From Pseudomonas sp. ADAK18 (GTDB lineage Bacteria > Pseudomonadota > Gammaproteobacteria > Pseudomonadales > Pseudomonadaceae), in assembly GCF_012935695.1 (NCBI RefSeq), contig NZ_CP052859.1, positions 5,063,001 through 5,127,000 of the forward strand: DNA of 64,000 nt, written 5' to 3'. Below, piece by piece: positions 1 to 9,149 of this stretch; the first letter of the stretch is position 1; the number at the start of each line of letters is the position of its first letter. The position numbers and the translations under genes were made by a program. The notes under the pieces were generated by a model. The model was not told the origin of the DNA. It ran no database searches and saw only the letters and a list, made by a program, of their open reading frames with translations.

Positions 1-1
1 C

Positions 2-451
2 CGCGACCTGCTCAAGCGTGTGGAAGAGGTCTACAAGACCACACCCCACAAGAACATCCGCATGCACGGCGACTGCCACCCCGGCAACATGATGTGCCGC
101 GATGAAATGTTCCACATCGTCGACCTCGACGACTGCCGCATGGGCCCGGCAGTGCAGGACCTGTGGATGATGCTCGCCGGGGATCGTCAGGAATGCCTGG
201 GGCAGTTGTCGGAGTTGATGGACGGCTACCGGGAATTCCACGACTTCGACCCGCGCGAGCTGGCGCTGATCGAGCCGCTACGCGCCTTGCGCCTGATGCA
301 TTACAGCGCCTGGCTGGCACGACGCTGGGATGACCCGGCATTCCCCCACAGCTTCCCGTGGTTCGGTACCGAGCGGTATTGGGGCGATCAGGTGCTGGCC
401 TTGCGCGAGCAGCTGTCGGCGCTGAATGAAGAACCCCTGAAGCTTTTCTGA
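2..451 (+). CDS. srkA: SrkA/RdoA-type stress response kinase, C-terminal part
   Basis: The reading frame is open at the left edge, so the start lies outside the window; about 149 residues are visible. It contains the kinase catalytic loop HGDCHPGN (pattern HxDxxxxN) followed by VDLDD, the metal-binding Asp motif of the aminoglycoside-phosphotransferase/choline-kinase fold, then the helical tail with LMHYSAWLARRW seen in the YihE/SrkA family. Members are cytosolic Ser/Thr kinases linked to envelope and oxidative stress survival in enterobacteria; that role here is inferred from the family. The next gene downstream is rarD, 180 bases away across a palindromic repeat, so the two are probably not one transcript. 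A related APH-family phosphotransferase is the main alternative. Confidence 0.85.
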   Translation, partial: RDLLKRVEEVYKTTPHKNIRMHGDCHPGNMMCRDEMFHIVDLDDCRMGPAVQDLWMMLAGDRQECLGQLSELMDGYREFHDFDPRELALIEPLRALRLMHYSAWLARRWDDPAFPHSFPWFGTERYWGDQVLALREQLSALNEEPLKLF

Positions 452-454
452 CCT

Positions 455-553
455 GTAGCCGCTGCCGAGGCACGAGGCTGCGATGCGTGTCCGCAGGACC
501 GCCGTGGGGCTGCTACGCACCCCATCGCAGCCTCGTGCCTCGGCAGCGGCTAC
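455..553. repeat. REP-like palindromic repeat, GTAGCCGCTGCCGAGG family
   Basis: Arms of about 30 bases starting GTAGCCGCTGCCGAGG and ending with its complement CCTCGGCAGCGGCTAC enclose a GC-rich centre. The same left arm and centre occur at 44865-44981, and a diverged relative is at 10678-10777. It fills the spacer between the srkA-like gene and rarD and may act as a transcript-end structure. Confidence 0.9.
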
Positions 554-633
554 AAATCAAAAATTGCGTGCCTCTTTCCTGACAAATATCCTTACAATCG
601 CGGCTTTGTTAGCTGCCTAAGCAAGGATTTTGC

Positions 634-1518
634 ATGCAAGCCGCCAACCCCCGCCGCGGGTACATATTGGGCCTGAGCGCCTACATTATCTGGGGCCTGT
701 TCCCCATCTACTTCAAAGCCATTGCCAGCGTCCCGGCCGCAGAAATCATTGTCCATCGTGTGCTGTGGTCGGCACTGTTCGGCGGTTTGCTGCTGATGGT
801 CTGGAAACACCCGGGGTGGTTCCGTGAACTGCGGGACAACCCAAAACGCCTGGCGATTCTGGCGCTGAGCGGCACCCTGATCGCAGCCAACTGGCTGACC
901 TATGTGTGGGCGGTGAACGACGGGCGCATGCTCGAAGCGAGCCTGGGGTATTACATCAATCCGCTGGTCAATGTGCTGCTGGGCATGGTGATCCTGGGCG
1001 AACGCCTGCGCCGTCTGCAATGGCTGGCCGTTGTGCTGGCCGCCTTGGGTGTCGCGCAACAGGTGTGGCAGGTGGGCAGCCTGCCGTGGGTATCACTGGT
1101 GCTGGCGTTGACCTTTGGTTTCTATGGTTTGATCCGCAAGCAGGCGCCGGTCAAGGCGCTGCCAGGGCTGGTGGTGGAAACCTGGATGCTGGTGCCCATT
1201 GCCGTCGTCTGGTTGTTGTTCAACCCGACAGCCCACAGTGCGCAAATGGAGTTCTGGGGCACGTCCGAAGCCTGGTGGCTGGTGGCCGCAGGCCCGGTAA
1301 CCTTGATCCCGCTGGTGTGTTTCAACGCCGCCGCCCGGCATTTGCCCTACACAGCCCTGGGCTTCCTGCAATACGTGGCGCCGACTCTGGTACTGCTGGA
1401 AGCGGTGCTGCTGTTCAATGAACACTTGGCACCGAGTACGCTGATCGCCTTCCTGTTTATCTGGGCCGGCCTGGTGGTCTACAGCATCGACGCCTGGCTG
1501 ACGATACGCAAACGCTGA
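634..1518 (+). CDS. rarD: RarD family EamA-type membrane transporter
   Basis: A 294-residue protein made almost entirely of hydrophobic helices, about ten predicted, arranged as two EamA/DMT halves. The N-terminus GLSAYIIWGLFPIYFKAI and the internal NWLTYVWAVN stretch are typical of RarD (chloramphenicol-sensitivity-type permeases). It sits in the inner membrane and probably exports small metabolites; the substrate is unknown. The ATG at 634 follows an AAGGA ribosome-binding site. Length fits the family. It stands alone between palindromic spacers, with the DnaA-box-like module downstream. Confidence 0.9.
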   Translation: MQAANPRRGYILGLSAYIIWGLFPIYFKAIASVPAAEIIVHRVLWSALFGGLLLMVWKHPGWFRELRDNPKRLAILALSGTLIAANWLTYVWAVNDGRMLEASLGYYINPLVNVLLGMVILGERLRRLQWLAVVLAALGVAQQVWQVGSLPWVSLVLALTFGFYGLIRKQAPVKALPGLVVETWMLVPIAVVWLLFNPTAHSAQMEFWGTSEAWWLVAAGPVTLIPLVCFNAAARHLPYTALGFLQYVAPTLVLLEAVLLFNEHLAPSTLIAFLFIWAGLVVYSIDAWLTIRKR

Positions 1519-1537
1519 TCAAATAACGTACAAACCT

Positions 1538-1702
1538 CTGTAAGCCACAGCCTGCGTGGCTTGCAGACATCCACCCCAAGGTAATCCACAAGCGGGTCCC
1601 CGGCGTTTGTGCACAAGCCATTGAAACTGCTCGTTTTTTGCTCAATCGAAGCGAAGCCCCGGCGGGTGTGGCCTGGCGCCGGGTCTCTACAGGTTATCCA
1701 CA
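1538..1702 (+). repeat. DnaA-box-like spacer module downstream of rarD
   Basis: The spacer between rarD and the convergent ACT gene carries CTGTAAGCCAC at 1538, a near-box TAATCCACA at 1582-1590 and a perfect TTATCCACA at 1694-1702. The CTGTAAGCC-to-box distance is 44 bases, exactly as at 37001-37045 in the gbcA downstream array. An AAGCCAC/GTGGCTT stem (1542-1562) lies inside and could end the rarD transcript. No gene is visible here. Confidence 0.5.
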
Positions 1703-1741
1703 GGCCCATGCAAGATTTCCATGCATAACCTCGGTGGACCG

Positions 1742-2260
1742 TTACTCCTCGCTGCGGAACTCCAACTCCACCATCAAGTCGTCTGCCAGGGTTTCCAGGG
1801 CTGCCTGCAAGGTTTCCAGCGGCAAGGTCAGCGGCACCGCCAGCAAGGCCTCTGCGTGGAACAACAGGTCGCTGCTCATGGGTGCCGGGCGTACGTCGGT
1901 GATCAAGCGTTCCAGGTTGACGCCCTGCTTGCTCAGCAACGCCGTGATATCGCGAACGATCCCCGGACGATCATTGCCCACCAACTCCATGGCAATGGGT
2001 TGCCACTCGCTGCCGACAGAGACACTGCTTTCACCCAGCAAGACGCGAATGCCATGGGTCGATAAATCCTCCAGCGCCGCGATCAGCTCCTTACGATTCT
2101 CAACGGGCACGCTCACGCGCAAGATCCCCGCAAACTGCCCCGCCATGTGCGCCATGCGACTTTCCAACCAGTTGCCACCAAAGGAGGCAATGCATTGGGC
2201 AATGCGTTCGACCACGCCCGGTTTGTCCGCAGCGATGACGGTGAGTACGAGATGGTCCAT
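1742..2260 (-). CDS. GcvR-like ACT domain regulatory protein
   Basis: 172 residues with two ACT domains: the first opens MDHLVLTVIAADKPGVVERI, the second is around residues 85-165 with LVGNDRPGIVRDITALL. This is the layout of glycine cleavage system transcriptional repressors (GcvR), which act through protein-protein contact with GcvA rather than by binding DNA. Glycine control would fit a genome carrying the sarcosine-to-glycine pathway, but that link is inference. The ATG follows an AAAGAGGG-like ribosome site. It is convergent with rarD and divergent from glcB. The alternative is a generic ACT regulator of other amino-acid pathways. Confidence 0.8.
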   Translation of the reverse strand: MDHLVLTVIAADKPGVVERIAQCIASFGGNWLESRMAHMAGQFAGILRVSVPVENRKELIAALEDLSTHGIRVLLGESSVSVGSEWQPIAMELVGNDRPGIVRDITALLSKQGVNLERLITDVRPAPMSSDLLFHAEALLAVPLTLPLETLQAALETLADDLMVELEFRSEE

Positions 2261-2694
2261 GGTATCAGCCCTCTTTTTGTGGTTGATCAGCGAGTATAGG
2301 CCCCTGCCAATAGCGAGCCTTTAAAACAAATCGTGTACCATTTTTATATTTATCTGGAACAATCCAATAGTTTTTTGAGAACATCCGATACCCCACTGTG
2401 ACCGGACAGCCAAAGTGGGTCGCTAAACGACGTATTTAGTCTAATTTTCACAACCGCAACTCATCATGTAGTATGCCGCAGCGCGCACTACATAACGTTA
2501 GGTCGATGTCTGCCAAGACGCCGTAGTAACCTCAAACACCCCGTCAGCAAGGCCTATGCCGTTGATTGGAACCACCCAGCCGCCATCTATGGCATGTACT
2601 GGTGCCCAGGGTTTGTGGTTTAAATGGCCAGAGGCTTCATTGGTAAATTGGGAAAGCTGAAAAGCGAATTAAGCTCCGCAGAGTGAGGCAAGCA
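2261..2694. other. glcB upstream region with inverted repeat
   Basis: 434 bases with no convincing gene. It must hold the divergent promoters of the ACT gene and glcB. The clearest structure is ATGTAGT (2466-2472) facing ACTACAT (2487-2493) with a 14-base spacer, a reasonable operator for a dimeric regulator. The stretch 2325-2460 is AT-rich compared with its surroundings. Confidence 0.4.
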
Positions 2695-4872
2695 ATGACT
2701 GAACACGTTCAAGTCGGTGGCCTGCAGGTCGCCAAAGTCCTGTTCGACTTCGTGAACAACGAAGCCATTCCCGGTACCGGCCTCACCGCCGACCAGTTCT
2801 GGGCCGGTGCCGACAAGGTCATCCACGACCTGGCGCCGAAGAACAAAGCCCTACTCGCCAAACGCGACGATTTCCAAGCGCGGATCGACACCTGGCACCA
2901 GACCCACGCCGGCCAGGCCCATGATCCGGTGGCCTATAAGGCCTTCCTGCAAGACATTGGATACCTGCTGCCAGAAGCCGCCGATTTCCAGGCCACGACT
3001 CAAAACGTCGATGACGAAATTGCCCGCATGGCTGGCCCACAGCTGGTCGTGCCGGTGATGAACGCGCGCTTCGCCCTCAACGCCTCCAATGCGCGTTGGG
3101 GCTCGCTGTATGACGCGCTGTACGGCACCGATGCGATCAGCGACGCCAATGGCGCCGAGAAAGGCCAGGGCTACAACAAGGTCCGTGGCGACAAGGTCAT
3201 CGCCTTCGCCCGCGCCTTCCTCGACGAAGCTGCACCGCTGACTGCCGGCAGTCACGTTGATTCCACCGCCTACAAAATCGTTGACGGCAAACTGGTCGTC
3301 AGCCTCAAGGGCGGCAGCAATAGCGGCCTGCGCAACGATGCTCAGTTGATCGGTTTCCTGGGCGACGCCGCCAAGCCGACCGCCATCTTGCTCAAGAACC
3401 ACGGCCTGCATTTCGAAATCCAGATAGACGCCAACACCCCGGTCGGCCAGACCGATGCTGCCGGTGTCAAAGACGTCCTGATGGAAGCCGCGCTGACCAC
3501 CATCATGGACTGCGAAGACTCCGTCGCCGCCGTCGATGCCGATGACAAAGTGGTGATCTACCGCAATTGGCTCGGCCTGATGAAAGGCAACCTGGCCGAA
3601 GACGTGGCCAAGGGAGGCAAGACCTTCACCCGGACCATGAACGCCGATCGCACCTACACCGGTGTCGATGGCAAGGACGTCACCCTGCACGGCCGTTCGT
3701 TGTTGTTCGTGCGTAACGTCGGTCACCTGATGACCATCGACGCGATCCTCGACAAAGATGGCAACGAAGTGCCGGAAGGCATCCTCGACGGCCTGCTGAC
3801 CAGCCTCGCTGCAATCCACAGCCTCAACGGCAACAACAGCCGCAAGAACAGCCGCACCGGTTCGGTCTACATCGTTAAACCGAAAATGCATGGCCCGGAA
3901 GAAGCCGCGTTCACCAATGAGCTGTTCGGCCGCATTGAGGAAGTACTGAACCTGCCGCGCAATACGCTCAAAGTCGGGATCATGGACGAGGAGCGTCGCA
4001 CTACGGTCAACCTCAAAGCCTGCATCAAGGCCGCCAGCGAGCGCGTGGTGTTCATCAACACCGGCTTCCTCGACCGTACCGGCGATGAAATCCACACCTC
4101 CATGGAAGCGGGCGCGATGGTGCGCAAGGCGGCAATGAAGGCTGAAAAATGGATCGGCGCCTACGAGAACTGGAACGTCGATATCGGCCTGAGCACCGGC
4201 CTGCAAGGTCGCGCACAGATCGGCAAAGGCATGTGGGCCATGCCCGACCTGATGGCCGCCATGCTGGAGCAGAAGATCGCCCACCCGCTGGCCGGCGCCA
4301 ACACCGCTTGGGTCCCCTCGCCGACCGCCGCTGCGCTGCACGCGTTGCATTACCACAAGGTCGACGTGTTCGCCCGCCAAGCCGAGTTGGCCAAGCGTGA
4401 GCGTGCGTCAGTGGATGACATCCTGACCATTCCTCTGGCCAAAAATACCGATTGGTCCGACGAAGAAATCCGCAACGAACTGGACAACAACGCCCAGGGC
4501 ATCCTCGGTTACGTGGTGCGCTGGATCGACCAAGGCGTGGGTTGTTCGAAGGTGCCGGACATCAACGACGTCGGCCTGATGGAAGACCGCGCCACCCTGC
4601 GTATCTCCAGCCAGTTGATCGCCAACTGGTTGCGCCACGGCATCGTCAACGAAGCCCAGGTGCTGGAAAGCCTCAAGCGCATGGCGCCAGTGGTGGATCG
4701 GCAGAATGCCGGGGATCCGCTGTACCGTCCGCTGGCTCCGGACTTCGACAGCAACATTGCCTTCCAGGCGGCGGTGGAGTTGGTGATTGAAGGGACCCAG
4801 CAACCGAATGGGTATACCGAGCCGGTGTTGCATCGTCGGCGTCGGGAGTTCAAGGCTAAGAATGGTCTGTGA
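2695..4872 (+). CDS. glcB: Malate synthase G
   Basis: 725 residues. Condenses glyoxylate with acetyl-CoA to malate, the second step of the glyoxylate shunt, in the cytosol. Recognisable stretches include [32 protein letters not shown], the active-site FVRNVGHLM segment (Arg base), [12 protein letters not shown] and the C-terminal [17 protein letters not shown], all typical of the monomeric G isoform. Length matches the family. The start at the ATG of [10 protein letters not shown] follows a GAGGCAAG site; an in-frame GTG four codons upstream is less likely. A terminator follows directly, so it is monocistronic. Confidence 0.97.
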   Translation: MTEHVQVGGLQVAKVLFDFVNNEAIPGTGLTADQFWAGADKVIHDLAPKNKALLAKRDDFQARIDTWHQTHAGQAHDPVAYKAFLQDIGYLLPEAADFQATTQNVDDEIARMAGPQLVVPVMNARFALNASNARWGSLYDALYGTDAISDANGAEKGQGYNKVRGDKVIAFARAFLDEAAPLTAGSHVDSTAYKIVDGKLVVSLKGGSNSGLRNDAQLIGFLGDAAKPTAILLKNHGLHFEIQIDANTPVGQTDAAGVKDVLMEAALTTIMDCEDSVAAVDADDKVVIYRNWLGLMKGNLAEDVAKGGKTFTRTMNADRTYTGVDGKDVTLHGRSLLFVRNVGHLMTIDAILDKDGNEVPEGILDGLLTSLAAIHSLNGNNSRKNSRTGSVYIVKPKMHGPEEAAFTNELFGRIEEVLNLPRNTLKVGIMDEERRTTVNLKACIKAASERVVFINTGFLDRTGDEIHTSMEAGAMVRKAAMKAEKWIGAYENWNVDIGLSTGLQGRAQIGKGMWAMPDLMAAMLEQKIAHPLAGANTAWVPSPTAAALHALHYHKVDVFARQAELAKRERASVDDILTIPLAKNTDWSDEEIRNELDNNAQGILGYVVRWIDQGVGCSKVPDINDVGLMEDRATLRISSQLIANWLRHGIVNEAQVLESLKRMAPVVDRQNAGDPLYRPLAPDFDSNIAFQAAVELVIEGTQQPNGYTEPVLHRRRREFKAKNGL

Positions 4873-4890
4873 ATAAGTGCTGAAAGTGAA

Positions 4891-4923
4891 AAGCCCCAAG
4901 TCGAAAGACCTGGGGCCCTTTTG
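4891..4923 (+). terminator. Rho-independent terminator after glcB
   Basis: CCCCAAGTC and GACCTGGGG form a 9-bp stem (one G-U type mismatch) around a GAAA tetraloop, followed by CCCTTTT. It lies 18 bases after the glcB stop. The stem could also serve the convergent gene at 4936-5361. Confidence 0.85.
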
Positions 4924-4935
4924 GAGAGGACAGAC

Positions 4936-5361
4936 TTAATGCGATTCGGACGAGACTGTATATGTGCCATTGAGTCGTATGGTGGGCTCTTCATCGCTAT
5001 AGGCCACGTCTTCCAAGCTGCCGATGTGCTTGAAGTCAGTACCGAACTCTGGGCGTTCAACAACTACATGAACTTTTCCTGATGTTGGCCGAAAGCGCTC
5101 GTGACCGTGCTGGTCCCGATACGTCAGCCTCAGGTCCGAGGCCTCAAATGTATGAGAGCCTGCCTTCAAATCGCTGCCATAGTGAATACGGATGCTAGTG
5201 GGCCATTCACCATCGAGGCCACTCCAGGACAGATACCCAAAAATATCCTGCACCGGATACAGATGAACTTCCTTCCCGATAGAAACTTTGATGTCTGCTT
5301 TGCCAGCTACCTTATGTTTTTTTATTTCTTCATCACTGATGGGAAACTGTTTATTACTCAT
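4936..5361 (-). CDS. Hypothetical protein, beta-rich, 141 residues
   Basis: Not recognised. The start MSNKQFPISDEE is chosen because CAGGAG lies eight bases before the ATG; a longer frame to 5418 lacks such a site. The protein has no signal peptide or membrane segment. It begins with a charged helix (EEIKKHKVAGK) followed by alternating hydrophobic stretches such as KVHVVVERPEF and TIRLNGTYTVSSESH, which suggests a beta-sandwich. Local GC is lower than in neighbouring genes, hinting at accessory origin. It converges on glcB and shares the terminator hairpin. Confidence 0.7.
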   Translation of the reverse strand: MSNKQFPISDEEIKKHKVAGKADIKVSIGKEVHLYPVQDIFGYLSWSGLDGEWPTSIRIHYGSDLKAGSHTFEASDLRLTYRDQHGHERFRPTSGKVHVVVERPEFGTDFKHIGSLEDVAYSDEEPTIRLNGTYTVSSESH

Positions 5362-5498
5362 GACGAACTCCTGTTCACAGGCCAATAAGGCGCTGATCCC
5401 CGACCAGCACTCTCCCAACCAGTAAACAACTCGAGTTCAACCTTTCGCTACTGTCATAATTGACAGGTTTTGATGAATCCAGACCAACGGCGACCCGC

Positions 5499-5945
5499 CT
5501 AAGTCGCCATCCCCAACTCCCGTTTCACCATCTTCGCCAACTTCACGCTATCAATCGGCTTGAGCAGAAAATCCACCACGCTCAGGTGCATGGCGTCGAT
5601 AACGTCGGGGGCTTCCGCATCCCCGGACATGATGATGATCGGCAGCGCCGCCCGGGTGGAGCCGCGCACCTGTCGTATCAATTGCAGCCCGTTGCTCGGC
5701 TCCATACGCAGATCGGTGATCAGCAAACCGATGGAACTGTGGGACTTCAACAAATCCCACGCCGCCTCGCCACTGTCGGCAGTCATGCAGCGAATACCAT
5801 CCAAACCAAGAATCTCCGCCAACAGTTCGCGTGCGTCCTTGTCGTCGTCCACGATCAAAACACGTTGTGGCGGTAAATCAGGCTCCTGCATTACGGCGCT
5901 CAGGGCCTCGCGCTCGGCATCACTCAAAATATCGTGGTCGGACAT
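5499..5945 (-). CDS. Stand-alone response regulator receiver protein
   Basis: 148 residues: an acidic 28-residue N-terminal extension and then one receiver domain. RVLIVDDDKDAREL supplies the acidic Mg2+ pocket, LLITDLRMEPSNG carries the phospho-acceptor Asp, IIMSGD the switch Ser, and FLLKPID the invariant Lys. No output domain follows, so it probably works by protein contact, like CheY or a phosphorelay intermediate. No histidine kinase is adjacent. The start MSDHDILSD is preceded by GAGAG; upstream in-frame starts at 5993 and 6011 lack a good site. Divergent from the DUF294 gene. Confidence 0.85.
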   Translation of the reverse strand: MSDHDILSDAEREALSAVMQEPDLPPQRVLIVDDDKDARELLAEILGLDGIRCMTADSGEAAWDLLKSHSSIGLLITDLRMEPSNGLQLIRQVRGSTRAALPIIIMSGDAEAPDVIDAMHLSVVDFLLKPIDSVKLAKMVKRELGMAT

Positions 5946-6153
5946 ACGTCTCTCGGCAGTTCTAATCAATCTCCCAGCACACTCGTCAGACATCACCAGA
6001 AGGGCGCTCAATGTGCACTTCGTCGGAAAGTTTGCCTAGTGGGCGTTTTACGGGGTTTGGACGATATTCATGTAAGGTTTTTCCCTAGTCGTGAATGGCG
6101 TAATCGCTACCTAGACTTACGTCCAATGGGCACCCATCGCGCGGGAGCCGACC

Positions 6154-8115
6154 ATGCAGGACGATAACGACAAAAACACTGCGATCATTGTTATGAGTAA
6201 AGCTGATGCTTTCGCACAAGCGGGAAAAACCGCAGTGCTGCAGAACATCCACGGCACCCTGCAATTCCTGCAACGCTTCCCGCCGTTCAATCAGATGGAA
6301 AATGCCCACCTGGCGTTTCTGGTCGAACAGTGCCAATTGCGCTTCTACAGCCCCGGCGAGAGCATTCTCAAACCGTCGGGCGGCCCGGTAGAGCACTTCT
6401 ATATCGTCAAACAGGGGCGCGTGGTCGGCGAGCGGGCGGACTCAGCCGAAACCACCTTCGAAATCACCACGGGTGAATGTTTCCCACTGGCGGCGCTGCT
6501 AGGGGAGCGGGCAACCCGCACTGAGCATAAAGCCGCCGAAGACACCTTCTGCCTGCAACTGAACAAGCCGGCCTTTATCAAACTGTTTGCGCTCTCCAGC
6601 CCGTTTCGCGACTTCGCCCTGCGCGGGGTGAGCAGCCTGTTGGATCAGGTCAACCAGCAAGTCCAGCAAAAAGCCGTGGAAACCCTCGGCACACAATATT
6701 CCCTGAACACCCGCCTGGGCGATCTGGCTATGCGGCACCCGGTGACCTGTGGCCCGCTGACGCCTCTGCGCGAAGCCGTCACGCTGATGCATGAGCAGCA
6801 AGTCGGCAGCATCGTGGTGGTGGACGAGCACAAGGCACCCTTGGGGATTTTCACCCTGAGGGATCTGCGTCAGGTGGTGGCCGACGGCACCAGCGATTTC
6901 AACCAAAGCATCGAGCGCCATATGACCCAGGCGCCGTTCTTCCTGACGCCGGACCACAGTGCATTCGATGCGGCGATTGCCATGACCGAACGGCATATCG
7001 CCCACGTCTGCCTGGTCAAGGACCAGCGCCTGTGTGGCGTGGTCTCCGAGCGTGACCTGTTTTCCCTGCAACGGGTGGACCTGGTGCACCTGGCCCGGAC
7101 CATTCGCAACGCGCCCCGGGTGGAGAACCTGGTGGCGATCCGTGGCGAAATCGGCCAGTTGGTAGAGCGCATGCTGGCTCACGGTGCGTCGTCGACCCAG
7201 ATCACCCACATCATCACCCTGCTCAACGATCACACAGTGTGCCGCGTCATCGAGCTGACCCTGGCGGACAAGGGCGACCCCGGCGTGCCGTTCAGTTGGC
7301 TGTGTTTCGGCAGCGAAGGCCGCCGCGAGCAGACGCTGTACACCGACCAAGACAACGGCATCCTGTTTGAGGCCAAAGATGCTGCCGAAGCCGCCGCGAT
7401 TCGCGCGCGCCTGCTGCCTCTGGCGCAGCACATCAACCAGAGCCTGGCGCTGTGCGGCTTTACCCTGTGCAAAGGCAACATCATGGCTGGCAACCCGCAG
7501 CTGTGCCTGTCTCGCGCTGAATGGGCACGGCGGTTTTCCGGGTTTATTCGCGAGGCAACTCCGGAGAACTTGTTAGGCTCAAGTATCTACTTCGATCTGC
7601 GCGTGGTCTGGGGCGATGAGCAAGGGTGCGAGCAGTTACGCCAAGGAGTTCTTGACCAAGTGGCGGATAACCGTGTGTTCCAACGCATGATGGCCGAGAA
7701 CGCTTTGCGCCAGCGCCCGCCGGTGGGGCGCTTCCGTGATTTCGTACTGACGCGCAAAGGCTCGGAAAAGGCCACCCTCGACCTCAAGGTCCAAGGCCTC
7801 ACGCCCTTCGTTGACGGCGCCCGCCTGCTGGCGCTGGCCAACGGCATCAGCGCCAACAATACCCTGGAGCGTTTGCGCCAGTTAGTAGCCAAGGCAGTCA
7901 TCGAGCGTCTGGACGGCGCGGCCTATGAAGAGGCCTACCATTTTATTCAGCAAACCCGCATGCAGCAGCACCAGTTGCAAACCCGCGAGAATCAGCCCTA
8001 CTCCAACCGCGTCGACCCCGACAGCCTCAACCACCTGGACCGGCGCATCTTGCGAGAGTCCCTGCGTCAGGCCCAACGCCTGCAAAGCAGCCTGACCTTT
8101 CGGTATCAGCTGTGA
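6154..8115 (+). CDS. cNMP-binding / CBS pair / DUF294 nucleotidyltransferase-like protein
   Basis: 653 residues. A cyclic-nucleotide-binding-like domain occupies about residues 45-150 (PPFNQMENAHLAFLVEQC, LRFYSPGESIL). A CBS pair follows at about 185-310 (REAVTLMHEQQVGSIVVVD and MTERHIAHVCLV). Then comes the DUF294 domain, with GSEGRREQTLYTDQDNGILF resembling the GlnD/Pol-beta nucleotidyltransferase GS...DxD signature, and a DUF294 C-terminal domain. It probably senses a nucleotide and modifies or regulates a partner; no substrate is known to me. The start follows GGGAG; a second Met at 6193 is possible. The stop overlaps the exonuclease start, implying translational coupling. Confidence 0.88.
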   Translation: MQDDNDKNTAIIVMSKADAFAQAGKTAVLQNIHGTLQFLQRFPPFNQMENAHLAFLVEQCQLRFYSPGESILKPSGGPVEHFYIVKQGRVVGERADSAETTFEITTGECFPLAALLGERATRTEHKAAEDTFCLQLNKPAFIKLFALSSPFRDFALRGVSSLLDQVNQQVQQKAVETLGTQYSLNTRLGDLAMRHPVTCGPLTPLREAVTLMHEQQVGSIVVVDEHKAPLGIFTLRDLRQVVADGTSDFNQSIERHMTQAPFFLTPDHSAFDAAIAMTERHIAHVCLVKDQRLCGVVSERDLFSLQRVDLVHLARTIRNAPRVENLVAIRGEIGQLVERMLAHGASSTQITHIITLLNDHTVCRVIELTLADKGDPGVPFSWLCFGSEGRREQTLYTDQDNGILFEAKDAAEAAAIRARLLPLAQHINQSLALCGFTLCKGNIMAGNPQLCLSRAEWARRFSGFIREATPENLLGSSIYFDLRVVWGDEQGCEQLRQGVLDQVADNRVFQRMMAENALRQRPPVGRFRDFVLTRKGSEKATLDLKVQGLTPFVDGARLLALANGISANNTLERLRQLVAKAVIERLDGAAYEEAYHFIQQTRMQQHQLQTRENQPYSNRVDPDSLNHLDRRILRESLRQAQRLQSSLTFRYQL

Positions 8116-8819
8116 GCCTGTTCAGTTGGCTGCGTAAACCCAAGCCTGGCCTGGATTCGATACAACAGCGGCGTGTCGAGCAATTGCCCAGGCCACGAGA
8201 GCTGGGCGAATGTTCGTTGCGGGACCAGCGTTGGGTGGTGGTGGACCTGGAAACCAGCGGCCTGAACCTCAACCGTGATCAGGTGCTGTCCATTGGCGCC
8301 GTAGTGATCGAGGACGGTGCCGTCGACTTTTCTCAACTGTTCGAGCGCACCCTGCATCGAGCAGAGACCAAGCTCAGCCCCAGCGTGTTGATCCACGGCC
8401 TGGGCCCCAGCGCCATCGCTGCGGGCTGCGACCCTGCGCAAGCGCTGATGGACTTCATGGAGTTTGTCGGCGACAGCCCGTTGCTGGCGTTTCATGCGCC
8501 CTTCGATCAGCACATGCTGGGGCGGGCACTCAAGGACAGTCTGGGTTATCGCCTGGCCCATCCGTTTCTCGACGTGGCTGACATCGCCCCACTGCTGTGC
8601 CCCGACGCTACTCTTCGTGAAGCCGGGCTGGATGACTGGATCGAGCATTTCAAGCTGCACGTGGGAGAGCGTCATCACGCCAGTGCCGATGCGCTGGCGA
8701 CGGCGGAATTGATGTTGATTTTGTTCAGCCGGGCGCGGCAGCAGCAATTGGACAGTCCGTTGGCGCTGCAGCAGCGGTTGAGCCAGTGGAAGCGCCGTAA
8801 ACAAGCGCCCTCTTTCTAA
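8112..8819 (+). CDS. DnaQ-like 3'-5' exonuclease (DEDDh family)
   Basis: 235 residues. The exonuclease motifs of the DnaQ superfamily are present: VVDLETSGLN (ExoI, DxE), FHAPFDQHML (ExoII) and HHASADALATAELM (ExoIII, HxxxxD). This is a free-standing proofreading-type nuclease, not the core PolIII epsilon, because there is no C-terminal polymerase-binding tail. The GTG start overlaps the upstream TGA by four bases, so it is co-translated with the DUF294 protein. That pairing is known in several proteobacteria, but its role is unclear to me. The palindromic repeat 18 bases downstream marks the transcript end. Confidence 0.9.
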   Translation: MSLFSWLRKPKPGLDSIQQRRVEQLPRPRELGECSLRDQRWVVVDLETSGLNLNRDQVLSIGAVVIEDGAVDFSQLFERTLHRAETKLSPSVLIHGLGPSAIAAGCDPAQALMDFMEFVGDSPLLAFHAPFDQHMLGRALKDSLGYRLAHPFLDVADIAPLLCPDATLREAGLDDWIEHFKLHVGERHHASADALATAELMLILFSRARQQQLDSPLALQQRLSQWKRRKQAPSF

Positions 8820-8836
8820 GCAGTTAAACGCGACCC

Positions 8837-8968
8837 TGTGGCGAGCGGGCTTGCCCGCGTTGGGCTGCGAAGCAGCCCCAATAGGATTGCTGAGATCTTT
8901 CAGTTGGACCGAGAAGGCAGGTTTTAGGGCTGCTGCGCAGCCCAACGCGGGCAAGCCCGCTCGCCACA
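8837..8968. repeat. REP doublet (REPIN-like), TGTGGCGAGCGGGCTTGCC family
   Basis: Long inverted repeat: TGTGGCGAGCGGGCTTGCC...GGGCTGCGAAGCAGCCCC on the left and the matching complement on the right, around a non-palindromic centre of about 50 bases. Three relatives occur at 15508, 24612 and 60169. The inner GGGCTGC/GCAGCCC hairpins make this a nested structure. Confidence 0.93.
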
Positions 8969-9106
8969 ACAAGCCAACTCACCACAACAAGCCCAAACAT
9001 CACAATAAAACCCCCTCGCCACAACAAGCGCGCACCTCTGGCAGATATCAGTGAACCTCTAACCGACCAACGCCAATTGCCACCACTGCGCACCTCTGAC
9101 ACAATC

Positions 9107-9122
9107 GCGAATAATTCTCGTT
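9107..9122. promoter_or_regulatory. Fur box before the ECF sigma gene
   Basis: GCGAATAATTCTCGTT closely resembles the Pseudomonas Fur-box core (GAATAATTCTC inside NAT-type repeats). It lies 27 bases before the sigma-factor start, where Fur-Fe2+ would block transcription in iron-replete cells. The match is by eye. Confidence 0.65.
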
Positions 9123-9149
9123 AGTTTAAACTTCCCGATCGGTGATGCC

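Noticed and set aside
2851..4380. 509-codon open frame antisense to glcB
   Set aside because: Antisense of malate synthase; no recognisable motif.
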